NCBI GenBank assembly: GCA_937766455.1
Contig: CALLXD010000008.1
Coordinates: 1-64,000 of the forward strand
Length of the DNA stretch: 64,000 bases
Direction: 5' to 3'
From: Vicinamibacterales bacterium
Lineage (GTDB): Bacteria; Acidobacteriota; Vicinamibacteria; Vicinamibacterales; UBA8438
The translations under genes and the position numbers were made by a program. Shown piece after piece: positions 17,004-23,290 of this stretch (position 1 is its first letter; each line of letters starts with the position of its first letter). The notes under the pieces were generated by a model. The model worked only from the letters and a program-made list of their open reading frames with translations. It did not search any database and was not told the DNA's origin.

Positions 17004-18401
17004 ATGACGATGACTTTTCGCGTCGCTTCGGTTGCCGCCCTGTCGCTAACGCTCGTGGTGGGTCCTCGGGCCGCAACGGCCCAGAATGCGCCCCATGACG
17101 ACGTGACGTTCACAAAGGACATCGCGCCGATCTTGCAGCGGAGCTGCCAGAAGTGCCATCGACCCAACGCGCTGGCACCGATGTCGCTGATTACGTACGA
17201 AGAGGTACGGCCGTGGGCCCGCTCCATCAAGCAGCGCACCGGCCTGCGCAACCAGATGGGCGTCATGCCGCCCTGGTATATCGAGAAGGACATCGGCATC
17301 CAGCGGTTCAAGGACGACTGGTCGCTCAGCGATGACGAGATCGCCGCCATCGCCGCGTGGACCGACGCCGGGGCGCCACGCGGCAACCCGGCCGACATGC
17401 CGACACCGCCCGCCTTCATCGATGTGGACGAGTGGGAAATCGGGCAGCCTGATCTCATCGTGTCGTCGCCGCCCATCGAGGTCGGGGCCGAGGCGCCGGA
17501 CTGGTGGGGCATGCTCGGCCAGGTCGATTCCGGCTTGACTGAAGACCGCTATGTCGCGGCGATCGAATACAAGGAGCGGAACGACCTACCCCGCGGTGTG
17601 AAGTCTGAGACTGTCGGCGGGCTGTTCGTCGTGCATCACTCGGCGCTGACCACCATGGGCCCAGACGATAGCCCGCGGGACGCGTTCACATGGCCCGTCC
17701 ACGAGGTGGGACGCAACGCCGACGTGTTCGACGCCGAGGCCGGACCGAGCCTGAAAGCGGGGTCAAAGCTGATCTTCCCATCGACGCACTTGCACGCGAA
17801 TGGCACCGACACGAACGCCCGGCTGGAAGTCGGCTTCAAGTTCCACCCGAAGGGGTACGAACCGACGAAGGAGGTCGAATTCCTCTTCTTCGGCAACGGC
17901 CCCGATATCGACATCCGTGGCATGGAAGATGACCAACGGATGGATGCGTACTTCACGCTGCCGGAGAACACCAAACTCAGCGTCTACGAGCCCCACATGC
18001 ACGCACCGGGCGTCAGGATGTGTCTCGAAGCGGTGTGGGGCACGACGGTGCAGGCCCTCAACTGCTCTGGCTACGACCACAACTGGGTCCGCGTGTACAA
18101 GTACGAAGATGACGCCGCGCCGCTGTTGCCGAAAGGGACGATCCTCCATCTGACCGGGTACTTCAACAACACAGCGACCAATAGGAACGTGGCTGACCCG
18201 CGCAACTGGTCCGGGTCAGGGCACCGCTCCGTCGACAACATGTTCATCAACCTGCTGCAGGCGATTTACATGGACGATGAAGAATTCGCGGTCGAGGTCG
18301 CCAAGCGAGACGGCCAACTGCAACTCACGGGCGGGACAGACATCGGGTGTCTCACGTGCGGAACCTCCACACCCCCGTCCACCGCGGGCGGCGGACAGTA
18401 A
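17004..18401 (+). CDS. secreted monohaem cytochrome c fused to copper-monooxygenase-like region
   Basis: 465 residues from ATG 17004, chosen for AAGGAG at 16991-16996. A signal peptide ends near ATAQN. Residues 36-110 are a small haem domain with CQKCH (residues 48-52) and a later Met (MPPWY) as possible axial ligand. The C-terminal half contains VVHHSALT, PSTHLHANG, EPHMHAPGVRMCL and YDHNWVRVY, the His-rich layout of copper type II ascorbate-dependent monooxygenases. Fusions of this sort are common in Acidobacteria but their substrate is unknown. It is followed after 15 bases by a secreted protein that is likely its partner. The reaction is inferred to be a periplasmic oxidation with electrons passing through the haem. 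Confidence 0.75.
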   Translation: MTMTFRVASVAALSLTLVVGPRAATAQNAPHDDVTFTKDIAPILQRSCQKCHRPNALAPMSLITYEEVRPWARSIKQRTGLRNQMGVMPPWYIEKDIGIQRFKDDWSLSDDEIAAIAAWTDAGAPRGNPADMPTPPAFIDVDEWEIGQPDLIVSSPPIEVGAEAPDWWGMLGQVDSGLTEDRYVAAIEYKERNDLPRGVKSETVGGLFVVHHSALTTMGPDDSPRDAFTWPVHEVGRNADVFDAEAGPSLKAGSKLIFPSTHLHANGTDTNARLEVGFKFHPKGYEPTKEVEFLFFGNGPDIDIRGMEDDQRMDAYFTLPENTKLSVYEPHMHAPGVRMCLEAVWGTTVQALNCSGYDHNWVRVYKYEDDAAPLLPKGTILHLTGYFNNTATNRNVADPRNWSGSGHRSVDNMFINLLQAIYMDDEEFAVEVAKRDGQLQLTGGTDIGCLTCGTSTPPSTAGGGQ

Positions 18402-18416
18402 CCTGGCGGTGCACTG

Positions 18417-19343
18417 ATGATGATGAGCACGCACCGCGGATGGCGCCCGGGCGCACCGGGCTGGGGACTCGTCCTCGCGGCCGCCGTCTCGCTGACGGTG
18501 GTGTCGGAGAGTGGCGCACAGCAGTCGTTCGCGACCGGGCAGAACATCGCCCCCGCCTACGAGGGCTGGCAAGAGAATGCGGACGGCTCGTTCGACCTGG
18601 TGTTCGGGTACATGAACCGGAACTGGGAAGAGGTCCTCGACGTTCCGATCGGCCCGGACAACAACATCGAGCCAGGTGGCCGGGACCAAGGACAGCCAAC
18701 CCGGTTCTACCCGCGACGTAATCGCTTCACGTTTCGGGTCCGGGTGCCAGCCGACTTCGGCGACAAAGAGGTGGTGTGGACGTTGACCACCAATGGGCGC
18801 ACCGAACTCGCGTATGCCACCCTGAAGCCTGACTACTTCATCGACGACATGGTGATTCAGGCGAACAACGGGGCCGCCGGAGCCGCCGGGGGCACGCCCG
18901 AGCTGGCGGACAACCAGGCGCCCACCCTCACGCTCGAAGGGGAGGCCACTCGAACTGTTCGGGCCGGCCAGCCGCTGGAGCTCGCGGCCATGGTGACCGA
19001 CGACGGTGTCCCTCGCGCCAGGAGATTGGCGCCCACCAATCCCAGGCGGCCTGGTCGAATCACCACCGACAGCGCGACGGGGCTCCGGATGTCCTGGTTC
19101 GTGTATCACGGACCGGGCGGCGTGACCTTCGACCCGCCTCAAATCAGCCACTGGGAGGACACGCGGGCCGGGCGCAATTCTCCATGGTCCCCGGGCTGGT
19201 CCACACCTACGGCTCCAGACAATGGGCGCTGGACGACCGAAGCGACCTTTGATCTGCCGGGTACCTACACCTTGATGGTCCAGGCGCACGATGGGGGGCT
19301 CGCTGCTTCCGACACCATCACGGTGAACGTGACGACGCCGTAG
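18417..19343 (+). CDS. secreted protein with C-terminal PKD/Ig-like strand region
   Basis: 308 residues with a signal peptide (GLVLAAAVSLTVVSESGAQ). The N-terminal half contains APAYEGWQENADGSFDLVFG and YMNRNWEEVLDVPIGP, a pattern repeatedly seen in secreted proteins encoded next to cytochrome/copper-monooxygenase-like genes, and the C-terminus (PGTYTLMVQAHDGGLAASDT) resembles a PKD or Ig-like domain. No catalytic motif is visible. Given the 15-base gap to the preceding gene, it probably works as a structural or docking partner of that oxidase. Confidence 0.6.
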   Translation: MMMSTHRGWRPGAPGWGLVLAAAVSLTVVSESGAQQSFATGQNIAPAYEGWQENADGSFDLVFGYMNRNWEEVLDVPIGPDNNIEPGGRDQGQPTRFYPRRNRFTFRVRVPADFGDKEVVWTLTTNGRTELAYATLKPDYFIDDMVIQANNGAAGAAGGTPELADNQAPTLTLEGEATRTVRAGQPLELAAMVTDDGVPRARRLAPTNPRRPGRITTDSATGLRMSWFVYHGPGGVTFDPPQISHWEDTRAGRNSPWSPGWSTPTAPDNGRWTTEATFDLPGTYTLMVQAHDGGLAASDTITVNVTTP

Positions 19344-19361
19344 GACCGCTGAGGAACACGC

Positions 19362-19378
19362 GCCGCAGAACCTGCGGC
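19362..19378. other. hairpin between convergent genes
   Basis: GCCGCAG (19362-19368) and CTGCGGC (19372-19378) form a 7-bp stem with a 3-base loop in the 34-base gap between two convergent genes. No T-run follows on either strand, so if it terminates transcription it does so weakly in both directions. Confidence 0.35.
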
Positions 19379-21294
19379 TACGGCACCTCCTGATCGCGCT
19401 CCGAGCCGTAGCCCAGCCGGTACCAGACCGGGCACACGGCCAGCCCCACGAACAGCAGACAACCGACCCAGAGCCCGCGCGAGGGCATCCACGTCGGCGC
19501 CGGGCTACCCACGAGCCAGGTGCCGATGCCGACCAGGAGGCAGAAGACGGTCATCGAGCACAGGACCGTCGCGCCGAGCGCGCGGACCAGGCGAGCCGGT
19601 CCGGCGGCGGTCGGGTCGACCGCCGTCGCGATCGGACCCCAGAAGCCGACCGGTCTCACCCGACGATAGAACGCGATGAGGCCGGCTTCTTCCTCGGGCC
19701 CCTTGATCCAGACAGCCGCCAGTGCCGCCGCCGTCGCGGCCGTCGCGAGAATCAACAGTCGAAGCGCCTGCTGGTCGTCGCCGAAGGACGCGAGCAGGAC
19801 CGGCGCTAGCGCGGCCGACGTGAGCATCGCTGCAATTTCGGCCCACGCGTTCATCCGCCACCAGACCCAGCGCAGCACCTGCACGACGCCGAGACCGGCA
19901 CCAAACAGCAGGTTGATCTGCCAGGCCTGATTGATGGACGTGAGCTGGGTCATGATCACGACCGCGATCAACAGAATGACGAGGTTGGAACCGCGAGCGA
20001 CCCACACCAGACTGCGTCCGCTCGGCTCGCGCTTCCGCCAGGCCTGACAGAAAAACCGCTTGTACAGGTCGTTGGTCCAGTACGAGGCGCCCCAGTTCAG
20101 ATGCGAGTCGACTGTCGAGGCGAGCGCCGCCAGCATGCCGGTCAGCATCAGCCCCATGACGCCAACGGGTAACAGCTCCGCCATCCCGCGAACGAAACTG
20201 GCTTCTCGGTCACCTCGGAGCAACCCCGGCGCGAGCCCAGGGTCGGGTGGAAACAGGACCAATAGCCCGATACCCAGCGGAAGCCAGAGGAGGCTCCGCA
20301 CCAGCACCTGACTGAAGGTGAACACCACCGCCGCGGTCTTCGCGTCTCGGTCTGACCGGCAGGCCATCGACCGTTGTGCGAGGTACCCGGTGCCGTCCGA
20401 GACCGAGTTAATCAGCCACAACACGCCCAGCAACGACAGCGTGGTCCACGTGGCGTCCTTGGCGTGGCCTGGGGTGAAGGCCAGAATTTCGTCCGGCGTG
20501 ATGCCACCGGGACCACCGGTCGCGAACGTCGCCCGCAGCTGGTCGGTCATCGCCGCGAGCCCGCCGACCTCGACCACCACGATGGTGGTGAAAGCGAGGG
20601 TCCCGGCGACCATGATCCCAATTTGTACGACATCGGTATCAGCCACGCTGCGCAACCCGCCCGTGGCCGAATAGAGCAGCGTCACGGTCAGAATCAGCCC
20701 CAGCGAGATGGCGTTGCTCGCGGTCTTGGTCCAGACCTCCGGGTCATCGAGCCCACCCAGGGAGAGCGGAACCCCGACCCACTCGACCGCGACCACCGCC
20801 ACATCGAACAAGCCCGGGGGCAGCCACAGGTTCCACAGGAGGAACGGCTCGGCGATTTTGGCCGCGGCGAAGAGCACCCACCCCAGCGAGACGCAATTGA
20901 TGATGGTGCCGAGATAGAACGCCTTGACGGCCCGTAACACGGCGGCCGCGGTGCCGGCGTACCGCACCTCCGTCAGTTCGGCGTCTGTCAACACACCGGC
21001 CCGTCGCCAGGCGCCGGCGAGCACGAACCCCATCAGCAGGAACGTGACGGCAAAAATCCAGAGCTGCCACAACCCGAACACGCCAGAGACCGCCACGATG
21101 CCCGTGACGAGCAGCGGCGTGTCGGCCGCGAACTGTGTCGCCGCCATGCTGAGCCCGGCTTTCCAGCCAGGCAGCGTGCGACCCGCCAGAAAATACTCTT
21201 CCAGGTTCTTGGAGGCCTGCCGCCGGTGCCGAATGCCGTTGGTGGCGGCGTAGGCGACAAAGGCAACAACGATGAGCACGTCGACGGTACGCAC
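19378..21294 (-). CDS. sodium:solute symporter (SSS family)
   Basis: A 638-residue polytopic membrane protein starting from GTG 21294. The N-terminus (NLEEYFLAGRTLPGWKAGLS, then MAATQFAADTPLLVTG) carries the SSS signature region, and later segments such as LLYSATGGLRSVADTDVVQ and ASTVDSHLNWGASYWTNDLY are typical of this family's sodium-coupled transporters. About 13-14 membrane spans are predicted. Members carry sugars, amino acids or other organic solutes; the substrate cannot be read from the sequence. It stands alone on the minus strand and converges with the secreted cytochrome pair. Confidence 0.9.
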   Translation of the reverse strand: MRTVDVLIVVAFVAYAATNGIRHRRQASKNLEEYFLAGRTLPGWKAGLSMAATQFAADTPLLVTGIVAVSGVFGLWQLWIFAVTFLLMGFVLAGAWRRAGVLTDAELTEVRYAGTAAAVLRAVKAFYLGTIINCVSLGWVLFAAAKIAEPFLLWNLWLPPGLFDVAVVAVEWVGVPLSLGGLDDPEVWTKTASNAISLGLILTVTLLYSATGGLRSVADTDVVQIGIMVAGTLAFTTIVVVEVGGLAAMTDQLRATFATGGPGGITPDEILAFTPGHAKDATWTTLSLLGVLWLINSVSDGTGYLAQRSMACRSDRDAKTAAVVFTFSQVLVRSLLWLPLGIGLLVLFPPDPGLAPGLLRGDREASFVRGMAELLPVGVMGLMLTGMLAALASTVDSHLNWGASYWTNDLYKRFFCQAWRKREPSGRSLVWVARGSNLVILLIAVVIMTQLTSINQAWQINLLFGAGLGVVQVLRWVWWRMNAWAEIAAMLTSAALAPVLLASFGDDQQALRLLILATAATAAALAAVWIKGPEEEAGLIAFYRRVRPVGFWGPIATAVDPTAAGPARLVRALGATVLCSMTVFCLLVGIGTWLVGSPAPTWMPSRGLWVGCLLFVGLAVCPVWYRLGYGSERDQEVP

Positions 21295-21333
21295 CGAGCG
21301 ATCCTGTCACGGGTGGGGACCCGGCGGCGACAA

Positions 21334-21642
21334 TCAGCGAGGGGCGGGGTCGTGCGGGCGAACGATCATGACGGCGGCGACCGGCTCAACCGCCGCCGAC
21401 AGGTCTTGTTCGAGACGTCGGTACTCCTCGAACGCCAACCATTGCAGGTCGGTCCAATGTCGGCGATGGCCACGCGGTTGTTCCGACAATTCGGGGCCAT
21501 CGGTTCCGGTGTAGAGCGGAACGGACTTACGAGGGGCGGAACGATTCACGCGACGCGCGTCCACCGCGACCGCATCGGTCACCTCATGCGTCGGAAGCGG
21601 GACGGGATCGTACTCAACGCCGCGTTCATCACGAATTACCAC
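21334..21642 (-). CDS. hypothetical protein, 102 residues
   Basis: A short ORF from a GTG at 21642 filling the gap between pirin and the symporter. It reads MVIRDERGVEYDPVPLPTHE near the start and has a Trp-rich, acidic middle (HRRHWTDLQWLAFEEYRRLE). No signal peptide, membrane segment or known motif is seen. Amino-acid usage looks protein-like and it runs in the same direction as both neighbours, which is the only support for it being real. Confidence 0.4.
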   Translation of the reverse strand: MVIRDERGVEYDPVPLPTHEVTDAVAVDARRVNRSAPRKSVPLYTGTDGPELSEQPRGHRRHWTDLQWLAFEEYRRLEQDLSAAVEPVAAVMIVRPHDPAPR

Positions 21643-21684
21643 CTGAGCATTGTACGCGGCCCCGCAACCGTCGTAGGCGGCTGG

Positions 21685-22377
21685 TCATGTCGTGACCTCG
21701 GTCCCGAGGACAAGTTGCGTGTCATGGCGAGCCTCGAATCGCAGATTTTCTCCACGTATGAGGTCTCCATCGACCACGGCTCTCCCATCGGCCAAGACAC
21801 CTCCGCCCTTCGTCAGGTAGGCCAGGTACGCCCCTTCGACCGACACCGTGTCCCCGGCGCGAGGCTGGGCGATATCCAGTACCGTCTTGGCCGGCAGGGT
21901 GTCGGACTGGGACGCGGGTCCGCCGTAGACACGGGTCTGCGCGCCCAGGGCCGGCCGGTAGACATGGTAGCTGGCTGGCTCGTCGGGTGCCTCGGGGAGG
22001 ATCCAGAGCTGAATCATTCGGTTCTGGGCCGGGTCCGGATTGATCTCGTTGTGCGTGAACCCCTCGCCACCCGCGCGCTGCACCTGCACATCGGGTGCCG
22101 ACAACGGGTGTCCATCGCCGAGCGATCCCTCATGGGCGATCCGTCCCTCGACGACGACGGAGATCACGTCGATGTCGCGGTGAGGATGAAGACGTGTCTC
22201 ACCGTGCGGGACAAAGCGCGCATCGGCGAGATAGACGAGATTGCCGATGCCAGGCCAAGCCCCACCAGTCGGTTGTGGCCCAAACGCCCGTGGGTCGACG
22301 ACAACCCGGTGCTCTCGCAATCCGGCGAATCCCCCGAGTGGTAGGTCATCGCGATGCAGAATGTGTGTGTCTTGCAT
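21685..22377 (-). CDS. pirin-family bicupin protein
   Basis: A 230-residue cupin. HPHRDIDVISVVVEGRIAHE holds the conserved metal-binding histidines of pirins, followed by VQVQRAGGEGFTHNE, the usual second motif with its His and Glu, then IQLWILPE. Some pirins oxidise quercetin or bind transcription factors; the role here is not determined. The ATG at 22377 is chosen because the sequence upstream, though in frame, contains a strong promoter and an operator (22390-22437). GAGG precedes the ATG. It lies downstream of a MarR regulator in the same orientation and is probably its target. Confidence 0.9.
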   Translation of the reverse strand: MQDTHILHRDDLPLGGFAGLREHRVVVDPRAFGPQPTGGAWPGIGNLVYLADARFVPHGETRLHPHRDIDVISVVVEGRIAHEGSLGDGHPLSAPDVQVQRAGGEGFTHNEINPDPAQNRMIQLWILPEAPDEPASYHVYRPALGAQTRVYGGPASQSDTLPAKTVLDIAQPRAGDTVSVEGAYLAYLTKGGGVLADGRAVVDGDLIRGENLRFEARHDTQLVLGTEVTT

Positions 22378-22389
22378 TTTTATTGCCTC

Positions 22390-22437
22390 GTTAATAATTA
22401 ACGTGGTAACTATAATGCCTTCACCACCATTCGTCAA
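22390..22437 (-). promoter_or_regulatory. sigma70 promoter and palindromic operator of pirin
   Basis: Reading the minus strand, TTGACG (22437-22432), a 17-base spacer and TATAGT (22414-22409) form a near-consensus sigma70 promoter. Immediately downstream lies the perfect palindrome GTTAATAATTAAC (22390-22402) across the expected start of transcription. The AT-rich island is striking in this GC-rich DNA. The MarR-type gene just upstream is the natural candidate to bind it and repress pirin. Confidence 0.7.
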
Positions 22438-22465
22438 CCCTTCGCGTCCCGGTGATGACGGGGCG

Positions 22466-22891
22466 CTAGCGGATTCGGCGCAACAACGCCGTCAGCTGAG
22501 CGATGTCCGCCTTCGAGAGATCCGCCAGCGCCTCACGGTCGCTGTCAGCCATGGGACGGTCGAGCTGGCCAAGACGCGCAAGACCGGCGTCTGTGATCGC
22601 GCACATCGTCGCCCGCCGGTCGGTGTCGCACGGACACCGGGTCACCAGCTTCATACGCTCGAGGCCATCGATGAGACGCGTGATCCCGGGCGTGCGCTCG
22701 ATCAGACGGCGGCGAATCTCCATGATCGGAAGCGGTTCCCCGGCCCCACGGAGAATCCGGAGGGTGTTGAACTGCGACAACGTCAGCCCGGCTGCGCCCA
22801 CCACGGCGGCCGCACGCACGCGAATACGATCGGCCGCGCAGAGCGTTTCAACACTGGCTAGCGACGATGGAGCGTGTGGGCGTCGGGGCAT
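22466..22891 (-). CDS. MarR-family transcriptional regulator
   Basis: 141 residues with a MarR winged helix: LTLSQFNTLRILRGAGEPLP, then RTPGITRLIDGLERMKLVTR as the recognition helix and LVTRCPCDTDRRATMCAITD as the wing with the DxR motif. Two cysteines flank the wing (CPC, and C in ATMCAI), which might give redox sensing. MarR proteins typically repress a neighbouring gene and release DNA on binding a phenolic ligand or on oxidation. Its closest candidate target is the pirin gene 88 bases downstream, which has an operator-like palindrome at its start. Confidence 0.85.
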   Translation of the reverse strand: MPRRPHAPSSLASVETLCAADRIRVRAAAVVGAAGLTLSQFNTLRILRGAGEPLPIMEIRRRLIERTPGITRLIDGLERMKLVTRCPCDTDRRATMCAITDAGLARLGQLDRPMADSDREALADLSKADIAQLTALLRRIR

Positions 22892-22957
22892 GAGAAGCAG
22901 CGGTCAACGACAGAATAGTCTACGCGCCACATATCTCACGGCTGGCGCGAGCGTCGG

Positions 22958-22987
22958 TTGACATCCACCAACGGCATGCTTGAGGAT
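22958..22987 (+). promoter_or_regulatory. candidate promoter of the structured small RNA
   Basis: A consensus -35 hexamer TTGACA (22958-22963) is followed after 18 bases by GAGGAT (22982-22987), a poor -10 match. Transcription would begin near 22994. The -35 is perfect but the -10 is weak, so the assignment is tentative. Confidence 0.35.
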
Positions 22988-23101
22988 GAGGCGACGTGTT
23001 TCCGCGTAAGAGCGGCGGTCTTGGAGAGGCACTGGGCGGCCCTGAGACCGGGCGGGTTGGGACCCGCCACAGTGTGACGCGCCCGCGAAGGAGGTGATCC
23101 T

Positions 23102-23146
23102 GTGGACGATTTAACTAGTGGCTCTGCGGAGGTGGCGTCCTCGTAG
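23102..23146 (+). CDS. 14-residue micro-ORF with extended Shine-Dalgarno, inside the structured RNA
   Basis: GTG start at 23102, product MDDLTSGSAEVASS, TAG at 23144-23146. AAGGAGG (23088-23094) lies seven bases upstream and is part of AAGGAGGTGATCC (23088-23100), which is complementary to the canonical bacterial 16S rRNA 3' end over 13 bases. The ORF covers the left strand of the outer junction stem and the stem-loop after it, so ribosomes on it would melt the structure. It may be a leader-type peptide, a dual-function RNA product or a ribosome trap. Peptide function is unknown; translation itself is inferred from the ribosome-binding site. Confidence 0.5.
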   Translation: MDDLTSGSAEVASS

Positions 23147-23227
23147 GGACCTCCAGCGCATAGGTGGCGCCTGAGGGCTCCCCAAACGGGGTTAACCCAA
23201 CGCCACCGACGCAGAACCAGCTTGTCT

Positions 23228-23263
23228 GGCCCCGGTCCTTCCACAGGGCCGGGGCCTTTTTTT
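23228..23263 (+). terminator. rho-independent terminator of the structured RNA
   Basis: GGCCCCGG (23228-23235) pairs with CCGGGGCC (23249-23256), followed at once by seven T residues (23257-23263). The T-run is on the plus strand only, which fixes the direction of the transcript. It is the clearest terminator in the window. Confidence 0.9.
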
Positions 23264-23290
23264 GTAGGCCGGGTGCAACCCCGTCCGCCG

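Larger units (their letters stand above)
22994..23263 (+). ncRNA. structured small RNA with three-way junction, micro-ORF and terminator; class not recognised
   Basis: The 399-base gap between marR and the dehydrogenase fusion holds at least five helices in order: CGGTCT 23016-23021 with AGACCG 23045-23050; GGCGGGT 23051-23057 with ACCCGCC 23062-23068; an outer stem TGG-C-TCTGCG (23119-23128) with CGCAGA-A-CCA (23210-23219); inside it GAGGT 23129-23133 with ACCTC 23149-23153, and GGTGGCG 23163-23169 with CGCCACC 23201-23207 topped by CCCC-AAAC-GGGG (23180-23191); then a strong terminator. A 14-codon ORF with an extended Shine-Dalgarno overlaps the junction. No gene follows on this strand, so it is a free RNA rather than a leader. 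It does not match the tmRNA, SRP, RNase P, 6S or common riboswitch cores I know. Confidence 0.6.

Noticed and set aside
22378-22437. A 20-residue longer N-terminus for pirin
   Set aside because: That stretch is a strong promoter and operator, and the cupin motifs do not need it.
22936-23244. A minus-strand ORF across the structured RNA region
   Set aside because: Pairing, terminator direction and micro-ORF all point to a plus-strand RNA; the ORF has no ribosome-binding site.
22994-23263. The RNA as tmRNA, SRP RNA, RNase P RNA, 6S RNA or a TPP, cobalamin or c-di-GMP riboswitch
   Set aside because: The conserved cores of those RNAs as I know them are not present, and no gene follows for a riboswitch to control.
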